From: Marvinbryantia sp.
GTDB lineage: Bacteria > Bacillota > Clostridia > Lachnospirales > Lachnospiraceae
Direction of reading: 5' to 3'
DNA length: 64,000 nucleotides
Assembly: GCA_016297895.1 (NCBI GenBank)
Contig: JAEDFS010000001.1
Location: forward strand, 127,652 to 191,651
Shown: in pieces, positions 7,244 to 16,090 of the stretch
How positions within the stretch are numbered: the first letter of the stretch is position 1
Layout of the letters: each line of letters opens with the position of its first letter
Position numbers and translations under genes: made by a program
Notes under the pieces: generated by a model
The model's database searches: none
What the model saw: only the letters and a program-made list of their open reading frames with translations
Told to the model about the DNA's origin: nothing

Positions 7244-8602
7244 ATGATTAAGAAAGTATTGATTGCAAACCGGGGCGAAATAGCCGTGCGGATCATCCGT
7301 GCCTGCCGGGAAATGGGAATCGAGACGGTGGCAGTGTATTCTGAGGCAGATAAGGAAGCGCTTCATACACAGCTTGCGGACGAAGCCATCTGCATCGGAC
7401 CTGCTCCGGCTTCTGAAAGTTATCTTTCCATGGAACGGATCTTAAGTGCTACCATCGTGTCCGGAGCGGATGCCATTCATCCGGGCTTTGGTTTTTTATC
7501 GGAGAACAGCCGGTTTGCAGAGCTCTGCGAGCAGTGCCATATTACCTTTATCGGTCCGGGATCTGATGTGATCGCAAGGCTGGGAAATAAGCAGGAAGCC
7601 AGGAATACCATGATCGCAGCAGGAGTTCCGGTGATTCCGGGAAGCAAAGAACCGGTCTACGATGCTGAGACGGGAGCGGTTCAGGCAGAGGCCATCGGTT
7701 ATCCGGTCATCATCAAAGCGGCTCTCGGAGGCGGAGGCAAAGGCATGCGTGTGGCGGAAACACCGGAAGAATTTGAAACCGGATTCCGTACAGCTCAGAA
7801 AGAGGCACAGAATGCCTTTGGAGACGGCACCATGTATATCGAACACTTTGTGCGTCATCCAAGACATATTGAATTTCAGATTCTGGCGGATTCCCAGGGA
7901 AATGTGATCCACCTGGGAGAGAGGGACTGTTCCATACAGAGAAATCATCAGAAAATGATCGAGGAATCTCCCAGCATCGCAATTTCTGAGGAGCTTCGAA
8001 AGAAAATGGGAGATGCTGCGGTACGGGCGGCAAAGGCTGCAGGCTATGTGAATGCAGGAACCATTGAATTCCTTCTGGAAAAAAACGGGTCCTTTTATTT
8101 TATGGAAATGAACACCAGGATCCAGGTGGAACATCCGGTGACCGAGTGGGTGACCGGGATGGATCTTATTAAAGAACAGATCCGCATTGCTTCAGGGGAG
8201 CCCCTTTCCTGCACACAGGAGGAGATCCATATCTCAGGACATGCTATCGAATGCCGTATCAATGCAGAAAACCCGGAAAAAGGATTTCGTCCATCCCCGG
8301 GTACGATTACCGATATGTACCTTCCGGGCGGAAAAGGAATCCGGATCGATTCTGCTGTGTACAGTGGATATACCATTCCACCTTATTATGATTCCATGAT
8401 CGCAAAGCTGATCGTCTGGGCTCCTGACCGGGAAGAGGCGATCCGTAAGATGCAGAGTGCACTTGGAGAGATCATCATAGAAGGAATTGACACCAACGTG
8501 GATTATCAGTATGAGATACTCCATGATCCCCGCTATCTGTCAGGGGAACTGGACATTGAATTTATTGAGGACAGGGAGCGAAGTGCCTCCTGTGACAGTT
8601 GA
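7244..8602 (+). CDS. accC: Acetyl-CoA carboxylase biotin carboxylase subunit (AccC)
   Basis: ATP-grasp enzyme that carboxylates biotin on AccB with bicarbonate. The 452-residue chain has the N-terminal preATP-grasp motif IANRGEIAVRIIRACRE, the glycine-rich ATP loop GGGGKGMR, the catalytic stretch EMNTRIQVEHPVTE and a C-terminal biotin carboxylase domain. GGAGAG lies before the ATG. Its stop is 11 bases before the chosen accDA start. Confidence 0.97.
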   Translation: MIKKVLIANRGEIAVRIIRACREMGIETVAVYSEADKEALHTQLADEAICIGPAPASESYLSMERILSATIVSGADAIHPGFGFLSENSRFAELCEQCHITFIGPGSDVIARLGNKQEARNTMIAAGVPVIPGSKEPVYDAETGAVQAEAIGYPVIIKAALGGGGKGMRVAETPEEFETGFRTAQKEAQNAFGDGTMYIEHFVRHPRHIEFQILADSQGNVIHLGERDCSIQRNHQKMIEESPSIAISEELRKKMGDAAVRAAKAAGYVNAGTIEFLLEKNGSFYFMEMNTRIQVEHPVTEWVTGMDLIKEQIRIASGEPLSCTQEEIHISGHAIECRINAENPEKGFRPSPGTITDMYLPGGKGIRIDSAVYSGYTIPPYYDSMIAKLIVWAPDREEAIRKMQSALGEIIIEGIDTNVDYQYEILHDPRYLSGELDIEFIEDRERSASCDS

Positions 8603-8613
8603 GGGTATCAGAC

Positions 8614-10317
8614 ATGAATCTGGGTAGTATGTTTAAGAAAACACATGGGTCAGCAGAAAAGAAGGCCCATGGAGCGGGAAGTCAGAAGGGACCAAAGGTT
8701 CCGGAAGGACTTTTGAGAAAATGCAGTATGTGCGGCGCTGCCATTGTTGCAGAAGAGGTCCGGGAAGGATATTACATCTGCCCCAAATGCGGAGGATATT
8801 TCCGGATGGGAGCAAGAAGAAGGATCCGTATGATTGCGGACGAAGGCTCCTTTGAAGAGTGGAACCGGGATCTGGCGGGACCAAACCCCATGGAATTTCA
8901 GGAATACGAAGAGAAACTGGAAGAAGTACGGGAGAAGACAGGACTCACAGAAGCCGTGATCACCGGAAAGGCCAGGATCGATGGAACGGATGCGGTGCTT
9001 GGAGTCTGCGACGGGAGGTTTCTTATGGCCAGCATGGGCTGGGCGGTAGGAGAAAAGATCACCCGTGCGGTGGAGAGGGCCACGGAGGAGAGACTGCCGG
9101 TGGTCATGATCATTTGTTCCGGCGGAGCCAGGATGCAGGAGGGAATCGTTTCCCTGATGCAGATGGCAAAAACTTCTGCAGCATTCAAACGTCACAGCGA
9201 TGCGGGACTTCTTTATATCTCTGTTCTGACAGAACCCACAACAGGCGGTGTAACGGCCAGTTTTGCCATGCTGGGAGATATCATCCTGTCAGAGCCTGGA
9301 GCCCTGATCGGGTTTGCAGGACCAAGAGTCATTGAACAGACTATCGGACAGAAGCTTCCAAAGGGATTTCAGAGGGCAGAATTTCTGCTGGAACATGGGT
9401 TCCTTGATCGGATCGTAAAACGGGAAGAGATGAAAGTGGAATTGTCACGGATCCTGAAGCTTCATGAAAAAGGTGAATGGGAGACTGTAAAGAGTGACAG
9501 AAACTCAGGTGGGGAATACAGATGTGATCCGGCGCAGCTTTCCGCCTGGGAAAGGGTAGGGATCTCCAGAAAAAAAGACCGTCCGGTAGGGAGCGATTAT
9601 ATCAGAGAGCTGTTTACGGATTTTGCGGAGCTTCATGGAGACCGGAATTTTGCCGATGATCGGGCTATCATCGGAGGCATCGGAAGATTTCACGGCCAGC
9701 CTGTCACAGTGATCGCTCAGGCGAAAGGGAAGAATACAAAAGAAAATCTCGACCGGAATTTTGCCATGCCGTCACCGGAAGGATACAGAAAAGCACTCCG
9801 GCTGATGAAGCAGGCAGAAAAGTTCCAAAGACCCATTCTCTGTTTCGTAGATACGCCAGGTGCCTTCTGCGGAATGGAAGCAGAAGAGCGTGGCCAGGGA
9901 GAAGCCATTGCGAGAAATCTGTTCGAAATGATCTCTTTAAAGGTACCGGTCCTCTCCGTCGTGATCGGCGAAGGGGGAAGCGGCGGTGCACTGGCGCTGG
10001 CTGTGGCCGATGAAGTATGGATGCTGGAAAATGCGGTGTATTCCGTGCTGTCTCCGGAAGGGTTTGCCAGCATTCTCTGGAAAGACAGCAGCAGAGCTTC
10101 GGAAGCGGCAGAAGTGATGAAACTGACGGCAGAGGATCTGAAAAGACAGAATATTGTGGAACAGGTGATTCCGGAGCCGGAAGAGTATACGGAAAAGAAT
10201 CTGGGCGAAGTGACCCGGATTATGGAAGAGAAGATCGGGGAATTCCTGATAAAGTACAAAGTCATGACAGCAGAAGAAAGGTCAGAGCGAAGATATGAGC
10301 GGTTTCGCAGGATGTAA
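8614..10317 (+). CDS. accDA: Fused acetyl-CoA carboxylase carboxyltransferase (AccD-AccA)
   Basis: Transfers the carboxyl group from biotin to acetyl-CoA, giving malonyl-CoA. One chain of about 567 residues holds both subunits: an AccD (beta) half of about 1-300 with a CSMC...CPKC zinc ribbon near residues 38-60 and the crotonase-like segment with SGGARMQEG, followed by an AccA (alpha) half of about 315-567 with DFAELHGDR, DTPGAFCG and GEGGSGGALA. In most bacteria these are separate genes. The ATG at 8614 has GAGGG 8 bases upstream; a TTG at 8599 is the alternative. The end overlaps the next gene by 23 bases. Confidence 0.94.
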   Translation: MNLGSMFKKTHGSAEKKAHGAGSQKGPKVPEGLLRKCSMCGAAIVAEEVREGYYICPKCGGYFRMGARRRIRMIADEGSFEEWNRDLAGPNPMEFQEYEEKLEEVREKTGLTEAVITGKARIDGTDAVLGVCDGRFLMASMGWAVGEKITRAVERATEERLPVVMIICSGGARMQEGIVSLMQMAKTSAAFKRHSDAGLLYISVLTEPTTGGVTASFAMLGDIILSEPGALIGFAGPRVIEQTIGQKLPKGFQRAEFLLEHGFLDRIVKREEMKVELSRILKLHEKGEWETVKSDRNSGGEYRCDPAQLSAWERVGISRKKDRPVGSDYIRELFTDFAELHGDRNFADDRAIIGGIGRFHGQPVTVIAQAKGKNTKENLDRNFAMPSPEGYRKALRLMKQAEKFQRPILCFVDTPGAFCGMEAEERGQGEAIARNLFEMISLKVPVLSVVIGEGGSGGALALAVADEVWMLENAVYSVLSPEGFASILWKDSSRASEAAEVMKLTAEDLKRQNIVEQVIPEPEEYTEKNLGEVTRIMEEKIGEFLIKYKVMTAEERSERRYERFRRM

Positions 10318-11416
10318 ACAGAAGTTGGAAACAGAACAGGAAGAATATTTGCTGGATCGTGTCAGGGTTCCTGTGATCCAGGGCGGTATGGGAATCGGAA
10401 TCAGTCTGTCCGGACTGGCCGGTGCGGTGGCAAAAGAAGGCGGCATTGGAATGATCTCTGCAGCCCAGATCGGATTCCGGGAACCTGATTTTTACAAAAA
10501 TCCCTTTCAGGCAAATCTTCGTGCCCTGAAGACAGAATTTGAGAAGGCACGAAGCATGGCGCCGGAAGGAGTGATCGGGTTTAATATCATGGTGGCTATG
10601 CGTCGCTATGAAGAGTATGTAAAAGCAGCGGTGAGTGCCGGGGCAGATTTGATCGTGTCAGGCGCCGGACTGCCGGTGAATCTTCCCGGAATCGTAAAAA
10701 ATGCGGAAGTGGAATGCGGCAGAGAAAACAGGACGCTGCTGGCCCCCATTGTTTCCACAGAGAAGGCAGCAGAGGTGATCCTGAAATACTGGAGCAAAAA
10801 GTATGGGGTACTGCCGGATCTTCTTGTGATCGAGGGACCTCTGGCAGGAGGTCATCTGGGTTTTTCTGTGAAGCAGATAGAGGAGTATCAGGGAGAAGCC
10901 TATGAAGAAGAGATCGGGAAGATCCTGGCTCTGGTGCATACCCATGAGGAAAGGTATGATAAGAAGATCGCAGTGGCTATAGGAGGAGGTATCGGAACCC
11001 AAGAAGAGGCGGAGCGTGCATTTTCACTGGGGGCAGATCTGATACAGGTCGCATCCAGATTTGTCACCACCGAAGAGTGTGATGCGGATATTCGGTATAA
11101 GATGGCTTATGTCAATGCAAAAGAAGAGGATATCGTGCTGACGAAAAGCCCGGTGGGCATGCCGGGAAGAGCCATTCGCAATGGGTTTCTGGAAAGAGTG
11201 ATGAGCGGGGAGCAGATCCCTCACGGGTCCTGTCTTGGATGTCTTCATAAATGCAGTCCCGGAGAGATTCCCTATTGTATTACGGAAGCGCTGATCCATG
11301 CAGCCAAAGGGGAAACGGAAGAAGGCCTGTTATTCTGCGGGGCCCATGCTTTTCGTGCGGAAAAAATCGAAACAGTAAAAGAAGTGATTGATTCTTTGGT
11401 GAAAATGCGGGTATAA
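10295..11416 (+). CDS. NAD(P)H-dependent flavin oxidoreductase, FabK/nitronate monooxygenase family
   Basis: A 373-residue FMN-barrel protein related to FabK and to 2-nitropropane dioxygenase: VPVIQGGMGIGISLSGLAGAV at the N-terminus, SGAGLP, EGPLAGGHLG, AIGGGIGT and GADLIQVASRFVTT. It differs from the fabK product by an extended C-terminus with a cysteine cluster, SCLGCLHKCSPG followed by PYC and FCGAH, which could bind a metal or Fe-S cluster. It overlaps accDA by 23 bases and precedes the fabT-like gene by 35, so it belongs to the operon. Its reaction is unknown: a second enoyl reductase, a nitronate oxidase or a role in unsaturated acid synthesis are all possible. Confidence 0.85.
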   Translation: MSGFAGCKQKLETEQEEYLLDRVRVPVIQGGMGIGISLSGLAGAVAKEGGIGMISAAQIGFREPDFYKNPFQANLRALKTEFEKARSMAPEGVIGFNIMVAMRRYEEYVKAAVSAGADLIVSGAGLPVNLPGIVKNAEVECGRENRTLLAPIVSTEKAAEVILKYWSKKYGVLPDLLVIEGPLAGGHLGFSVKQIEEYQGEAYEEEIGKILALVHTHEERYDKKIAVAIGGGIGTQEEAERAFSLGADLIQVASRFVTTEECDADIRYKMAYVNAKEEDIVLTKSPVGMPGRAIRNGFLERVMSGEQIPHGSCLGCLHKCSPGEIPYCITEALIHAAKGETEEGLLFCGAHAFRAEKIETVKEVIDSLVKMRV

Positions 11417-11451
11417 TAGGGGTATAAGAGAGATACTGGAGAAGGAAAGAG

Positions 11452-11946
11452 ATGGATACATACAGTGCGATCAATGATGTGCTGGTAAAACTGATCAATG
11501 AAATCTGGGAACTGGAAGGCAAAGCCATCATAACGGAAGAATTTAAAGACATCACCAATAACGATATGCATATCATAGAAGCCATCGGAACAGGCGACGG
11601 GGATCACATGTCCTCGGTTGCCCGCAAAGTTAACGTGACGGTGGGAACACTCACTTCTGCAATCAACAGTCTGGTGAAAAAAAAGTATGTGGTGAGAGAG
11701 AGAAGTGAGGAGGATCGGCGGGTGGTCAACATCCGTCTGACGGAAAAAGGGATCCGGGCTTATCGCCATCATGAAGAATACCATCATCAGATGACGGAAG
11801 CAATCATTGATGTTCTGACAGAGGAGGAAGTGCCGGTACTGATGAAGATGCTGTACGGAATCGGCAGATTTTTCAGGGAGTACGAGCATCGGGACAGTCA
11901 GGATGGGGAAACGAAGACAGAAGAACGTGTGAGGCAGGACTCATGA
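11452..11946 (+). CDS. fabT: MarR-family regulator, FabT-like
   Basis: A 164-residue winged-helix protein. The recognition region reads SSVARKVNVTVGTLTSAINSLVKKKYVVRERSEEDRRVVNIRLTEKG cut into helix, turn and wing, with the DRR wing motif typical of MarR proteins. FabT represses fabH-fabK type operons when bound to acyl-ACP. Two perfect TTTGANNNTCAAA boxes stand at the operon promoter, which supports the FabT call. In streptococci fabT is near the start of the cluster; here it is behind the fab/acc genes. The ATG follows GGAGAAGGAAAGAG and the stop overlaps the next gene (ATGA). The symbol is by family and context, not proven. Confidence 0.85.
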   Translation: MDTYSAINDVLVKLINEIWELEGKAIITEEFKDITNNDMHIIEAIGTGDGDHMSSVARKVNVTVGTLTSAINSLVKKKYVVRERSEEDRRVVNIRLTEKGIRAYRHHEEYHHQMTEAIIDVLTEEEVPVLMKMLYGIGRFFREYEHRDSQDGETKTEERVRQDS

Positions 11947-12875
11947 GTCAGGCAGAAGGAATGCAGGATGAAATGAGGACTGAAATGCCGGATCACTGTA
12001 CTCTGTGTCCGAGAGAATGCGGGGCTGACCGCCGGGCGGGAAAAACAGGAGTCTGTGGTGTGCCTGGAGAACTTCAGATAGCCAGAGCTGCCCTTCATAT
12101 GTGGGAAGAGCCCTGCATTTCCGGTGAGGAGGGATCCGGTGCAGTGTTCTTTTCCGGATGCCCGCTGGGATGCATTTTCTGCCAGAATCATGAGATCTCC
12201 ACAGGTCATGCGGGAAAACGGATCTCGGTGGAACGTCTGACGGAGATCTTTCTGGAGCTGCAGGAAAAGAAGGCAAACAATATCAATCTGGTGACTGCCG
12301 GGCATTATGCACCTCTGGTGCGGCAGGCACTGATTCTTGCAAAACGGCAGGGACTGATGGTTCCTGTGGTATACAACAGCAGTGGATATGAAAAAACAGA
12401 GACTCTTCAGATGCTGGAGGGTCTTATTGATATTTATCTTCCGGATTTTAAGTACATGGATCCGGAGATGGCAGGAAAATATTCCCATGCGCCGGACTAT
12501 CCGGACAGGACAAAAGAAGCATTGAAAGAGATGGTAAGACAGGTGGGAGTTCCCCGGTTTGATGAACGGGGCATGATGAAGAAGGGTGTGATCGTCCGTC
12601 ATCTTCTCCTGCCGGGAAGACTCATGGATTCCAAAAGGATCCTTCGATATCTTTATGAGACTTATCAGGATCAGATCTATCTCAGTATTATGAGCCAGTA
12701 TACGCCGGTGCCGAGAGTATTGGAGGATCCTCTTCTTGGACGGAAAGTCAGAAAGAGATCTTATGAGGCACTTCTTAATTTTGCTATCGGGCTTGGAGTG
12801 GAAAACGCATTTTTCCAGGAAGGAGAAACAGCAGAAGAAAGCTTTATCCCGGCCTTCGACTGTGAGGGAGTATGA
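11943..12875 (+). CDS. Radical SAM protein, PflX-type (COG1313-like)
   Basis: A 310-residue radical SAM protein. The SAM-binding 4Fe-4S motif is CPLGCIFC (CxxxCxxC) at about residues 74-81 in a PflA-like context, and an N-terminal segment HCTLCPRECG adds further cysteines. It resembles the uncharacterised PflX group of pyruvate formate-lyase activase homologues; no glycyl-radical enzyme gene is adjacent, so the substrate is unknown. It shares an ATGA with the fabT-like gene and another with the following gene, so it is tightly built into the distal end of the fatty-acid operon. Confidence 0.85.
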   Translation: MSQAEGMQDEMRTEMPDHCTLCPRECGADRRAGKTGVCGVPGELQIARAALHMWEEPCISGEEGSGAVFFSGCPLGCIFCQNHEISTGHAGKRISVERLTEIFLELQEKKANNINLVTAGHYAPLVRQALILAKRQGLMVPVVYNSSGYEKTETLQMLEGLIDIYLPDFKYMDPEMAGKYSHAPDYPDRTKEALKEMVRQVGVPRFDERGMMKKGVIVRHLLLPGRLMDSKRILRYLYETYQDQIYLSIMSQYTPVPRVLEDPLLGRKVRKRSYEALLNFAIGLGVENAFFQEGETAEESFIPAFDCEGV

Positions 12876-13756
12876 TACGGACATTTACTTATGAGATCGG
12901 AACAGAACAGGAGCCGGTCAGAATCGGTGATTACCTGAGAAAACAGGGATATTCCAGGAATATCCTGATCCATTTAAAAAAGACAGAAGGGGGCATCCTG
13001 AAAAACGGAGAGCCCGTTTTTGTGTCTATGGTCCTTCATCCGGGAGATGTTCTCACGGTCACGCTCCGGGAGGAGGAAGGGTCGGAGAAGATCCGGCCGG
13101 TTGCCATGGATCTGGATCTGGTGTATGAGGATGAGGATCTTCTGGTTGTGAACAAGCCCGCTGATATGCCGATCCATCCTTCCATCCACAATCACGAAAA
13201 TACCCTGGCCAATGGGGTGACAGCCTATTATGAGAACAGGGGGATCCCTTTTGTATACCGCTGCATCAACCGTCTTGACCGGGACACTACAGGGCTTCTG
13301 ATCATTGCAAAAAACATGTTAAGCGCATCCATTCTGGCAGACATGCTGAAAAGCAGGGAGATCCATCGGGAATATCTGGCCATTGCTTCCGGAGAAGTTC
13401 CGCCGGAGGGACTGATCGATGCACCGATCGGAAGAAGAGAAGGCTCTGTGATCGAGAGATGCGTGGATTTTGAAAAAGGGGAAAGGGCGGTGACCCACTA
13501 CCGGAGAGTGGCATATAAAAACGGGTACTCCCTGGTTTCCCTGAAGCTGGAAACCGGGCGTACCCATCAGATCCGTGTTCATATGAAGTATCTTGGCTAT
13601 CCTCTGATCGGAGACTTCCTTTACAATCCGGATTATCGTCTGATGAACCATCAGGCGCTTCATTCTTACCACTTAAGTTTTCTTCATCCGATTACCGGAC
13701 AGCCTATGGAGTTTACGGCAGAACCTCCCTGGGATCAAAAATTTTTCTCCTTATAG
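12872..13756 (+). CDS. RluA-family pseudouridine synthase
   Basis: A 294-residue enzyme expected to isomerise uridine in rRNA or tRNA. An N-terminal S4-like region (about 1-75, including YSRNILIHLKKTEGGI) precedes the synthase core with INRLDRDTTGLLI, where the second aspartate of the motif is catalytic, and the C-terminal ETGRTHQIRVHMKYLGYPLIGD. The exact RNA target (RluD-like or other) cannot be assigned. It overlaps the radical SAM gene by four bases, and its end overlaps the convergent UPF0303 gene by 6 bases. Confidence 0.92.
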   Translation: MIRTFTYEIGTEQEPVRIGDYLRKQGYSRNILIHLKKTEGGILKNGEPVFVSMVLHPGDVLTVTLREEEGSEKIRPVAMDLDLVYEDEDLLVVNKPADMPIHPSIHNHENTLANGVTAYYENRGIPFVYRCINRLDRDTTGLLIIAKNMLSASILADMLKSREIHREYLAIASGEVPPEGLIDAPIGRREGSVIERCVDFEKGERAVTHYRRVAYKNGYSLVSLKLETGRTHQIRVHMKYLGYPLIGDFLYNPDYRLMNHQALHSYHLSFLHPITGQPMEFTAEPPWDQKFFSL

Positions 13757-14254
13757 GATAATATCACCTTTGATCCTGGGCACTTCATCAATGTGAAGAT
13801 AATGGCTGATACATTTTACTACCAGGTCATGATCTGCAAAATGAGGAAGTCCGGATACGATGACAGCGCCGATGACGCCTACCTCTTCCACACGGATGGG
13901 GAAACCGCCGCCTGCTGCCGCATATTCTTTTTCATCCAGGAACCAGTCGGCCATGGTCTTTTCGTTTTTCTGAAGGATCATGGCAGCTCTTAAGCTGCTC
14001 TTTTCCAGAGTGCGGACTGTATTGAATTTTCGGGTCATCCAGTATTCATTGTGAAGATTGGTACCGTCTGCCGCATATTGGAACAGCGTGTAGCCGTTGT
14101 TTAAACGGATGGTGACGGCTACGGATAATTTACGTTTCTTAATTTCTGATACGATCAGATTTCCCAGTTCCCAGGCATCTTCGTTGGTGAAATGGGAAAA
14201 CTGAAGGATCTCTTCCTGCATTTCCAGCATAGCCAGCAATTCATCCATAATCAT
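13751..14254 (-). CDS. UPF0303 family protein (GlcG/HbpS fold)
   Basis: A 167-residue soluble protein resembling the UPF0303 group, which belongs to the GlcG/HbpS (DUF336) fold. Visible signatures are the central region with YWMTRKFNTV and SSLRAAM, and the C-terminal AAAGGGFPIRVEEVGVIGAVIVSGLPHFADHD broken across two strands. Members are often annotated as heme-binding or heme-degrading on fold grounds only; no enzymatic role is shown by the sequence. A perfect AGGAGG lies 8 bases before the ATG. It is convergent with, and overlaps by 6 bases, the pseudouridine synthase gene, and is divergent from the DUF362 gene. Confidence 0.85.
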   Translation of the reverse strand: MIMDELLAMLEMQEEILQFSHFTNEDAWELGNLIVSEIKKRKLSVAVTIRLNNGYTLFQYAADGTNLHNEYWMTRKFNTVRTLEKSSLRAAMILQKNEKTMADWFLDEKEYAAAGGGFPIRVEEVGVIGAVIVSGLPHFADHDLVVKCISHYLHIDEVPRIKGDIIL

Positions 14255-14298
14255 ATTGTATTCCTCCTGTCTGTATGAAGTATGTTAGCTTATGCTTT

Positions 14299-14327
14299 AT
14301 TATAGTCTTACTGAAAAGAGAATTCAA
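14299..14327 (-). promoter_or_regulatory. Promoter of the UPF0303 gene
   Basis: On the minus strand TTGAAT and TATAAT are separated by 17 bp, about 45 bp upstream of the start codon. Confidence 0.85.
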
Positions 14328-14425
14328 GCAAAGGAGAAATTGGGCATATAAAAAAAGTATAAAGCATGATATAATACCGATAAAGACGCTTTCCGATATA
14401 CAGTTGAAAGGAGAGATTCCGGAAT

Positions 14426-15604
14426 ATGGAAACTGAGAGCAGAAAATCATTCGTTGCGGTCGTTCCCTGCCAGAGCTATGAAGAGGAACAGGTATATGAG
14501 GCTATCCGGCAGGGAATCCGAATGCTGGGCGGCATCGAGCACTTTGTGAAAAATGGGGAAAAGATTCTGGTCAAACCTAATTTCCTTTCACCGTCGACAG
14601 AAGAGAAAGCAGTGGTGACTCATCCGTCTGTGATCAGAGGCGTGCTTCGCCTTTTGCAGGAAGAAGGGTATAAGCAGGTTTCCTTTGGCGACTCTCCGGG
14701 GCACGGAAGCTGTGAAGCAGCAGCTAAAAAAATCGGACTTACTTCTGAAAAAGAGACCTTCGGAGCAGTATGTGCCCGGATGTCCGAGGAAGTTTTGGTG
14801 CCTTTTCCGGAAGGAATGACGGCAAAGAAGTTTTATTTTGCAAAAGAAGTGACGGAGGCAGATGCCATCATCAATCTCTGTAAAATGAAGACCCACGCAC
14901 TGGAGCGGGTCACCGGGGCGGTAAAAAATGTCTATGGTCTGATCTGCGGATATCGAAAGGCAGCAGGTCATGTGGAGTTTCCTAACGCCAGTGTGTTTGC
15001 AAGAATGCTGGCAGATATTCATCGCTGCACAAAGCCGAGACTTCATATTATGGATGGAATCGTGGCAATGGAAGGCAACGGTCCGGGTTCCGGAACGCCA
15101 ATTTCCATGAATGTTCTGATATTTTCCGAGGACCCGGTGGCACTGGATACGGTATTCTGCCATCTGATTGATCTGAATCCGGAACTGGTTCCCACCAATG
15201 CCCAGGGTGCGGCTATGGGAATCGGGACATACCGGCAGGAAGAAATAGAAATTCTCCTGAGAGATCAGGGGCAGGACAGGACGGTTTCCATGGAAGAGCT
15301 GAAGAAACAATATGGAAATCCCGGGTTTGATGCAGACAGAAAGGGAGAGAAAAAGACGTTCTTAAGCAGGTATTCGAAAGCTATGACAGCTTTGGCAAGA
15401 AGGCCGGTCATTGATGAAAAGAAGTGTATCCGCTGCGGTATCTGTGTTTCCCATTGTCCGGTTCCCGGAAAAGCAGTGGATTTCCGAAAGGGAAAAGAGA
15501 AACCGCCGGTCTATGATTACCGGAAATGCATTCGCTGTTATTGCTGTCAGGAAATGTGCCCCAGACATGCGATCACAGTGAAAGGAAAACGGAGTATGCA
15601 GTAG
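14426..15604 (+). CDS. DUF362 domain protein with C-terminal 2x[4Fe-4S] ferredoxin domain
   Basis: The first ~300 residues are a DUF362 domain (KILVKPNFLSPS, VTHPSVIRGVLRLL, NLCKMKTHALERVTGAVKN in pieces, and MDGIVAMEGNGPGSG). The last ~65 carry two clostridial-type cluster motifs, CIRCGICVSHCP and CIRCYCCQEMCP. DUF362 proteins are widespread in anaerobes and have no settled function; electron transfer or cluster-linked chemistry is plausible. The 392-residue length is typical. A -10-like TATAAT lies at 14370-14375 and GAAAGGAGAG before the start. The zinc-ribbon gene follows after 14 bp. Confidence 0.88.
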   Translation: METESRKSFVAVVPCQSYEEEQVYEAIRQGIRMLGGIEHFVKNGEKILVKPNFLSPSTEEKAVVTHPSVIRGVLRLLQEEGYKQVSFGDSPGHGSCEAAAKKIGLTSEKETFGAVCARMSEEVLVPFPEGMTAKKFYFAKEVTEADAIINLCKMKTHALERVTGAVKNVYGLICGYRKAAGHVEFPNASVFARMLADIHRCTKPRLHIMDGIVAMEGNGPGSGTPISMNVLIFSEDPVALDTVFCHLIDLNPELVPTNAQGAAMGIGTYRQEEIEILLRDQGQDRTVSMEELKKQYGNPGFDADRKGEKKTFLSRYSKAMTALARRPVIDEKKCIRCGICVSHCPVPGKAVDFRKGKEKPPVYDYRKCIRCYCCQEMCPRHAITVKGKRSMQ

Positions 15605-15618
15605 AAGGAGGGAGCGTA

Positions 15619-16023
15619 TTGAAGCAGTGGAAGAGAAAATTCGAATCCTTCATGCAGGGAAGAAACGGTATGGATGATCTGGGAATCTTTCTCATTTCAG
15701 CATCCCTTGTCCTACTTTTGATCAGCATCGGGGTTCATGGACTTTTGTTGTCCCTGATCGCCTATGGACTTCTGATCTATGCCTATTATCGGGTGCTGTC
15801 CCGGAAACTGGAGAAGCGCAGACGGGAAAATATGGACTTTCTGGCAGAGAAAGAACATGTTCGATTTAAATGGCAGACCAGGAAACTGCAGCGCAGCATG
15901 AAAAAGACCCATCGTTATCTGAAATGCAAAAAGTGTGGGAAGAGGCTTCGCGTGCCGAAAGGGAAAGGGAAGATCGAGATCACCTGTCCACATTGCGGAG
16001 AGAAATTCATAAAACGAACATGA
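15619..16023 (+). CDS. Small membrane protein with C-terminal zinc ribbon
   Basis: Start is a TTG after AGGAGGG, giving 134 residues; an upstream ATG in the same frame would run far into the DUF362 gene and is less likely. A hydrophobic segment of about 35 residues (LGIFLISASLVLLLISIG, then LLLSLIAYGLLIYAY) forms one or two membrane helices, followed by a basic stretch and a C-terminal CKKCGKRLRVP...CPHCGEKF zinc ribbon. Function unknown. It lies 14 bp after the DUF362 gene and ends just before a terminator, so the two form an operon. Confidence 0.8.
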   Translation: MKQWKRKFESFMQGRNGMDDLGIFLISASLVLLLISIGVHGLLLSLIAYGLLIYAYYRVLSRKLEKRRRENMDFLAEKEHVRFKWQTRKLQRSMKKTHRYLKCKKCGKRLRVPKGKGKIEITCPHCGEKFIKRT

Positions 16024-16026
16024 ATG

Positions 16027-16075
16027 AAACCCGATTGATGATGCAAATAGTTTGCAGCATCGATCGGGTTTTTAA
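16027..16075 (+). terminator. Intrinsic terminator after the zinc-ribbon gene
   Basis: AAACCCGAT at 16027-16035 pairs with ATCGGGTTT at 16063-16071, with further imperfect pairing inside (ATGCAAA with TTTGCA) and a short T-run. It lies between convergent genes and may serve both directions. Confidence 0.8.
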
Positions 16076-16090
16076 CTTCAGCAAAGCGAC

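Noticed and set aside
15526..15618. ATG inside the DUF362 gene as the start of the zinc-ribbon protein
   Set aside because: It would overlap the ferredoxin domain codons by 79 bases; the TTG at 15619 has AGGAGGG and starts after the upstream stop.
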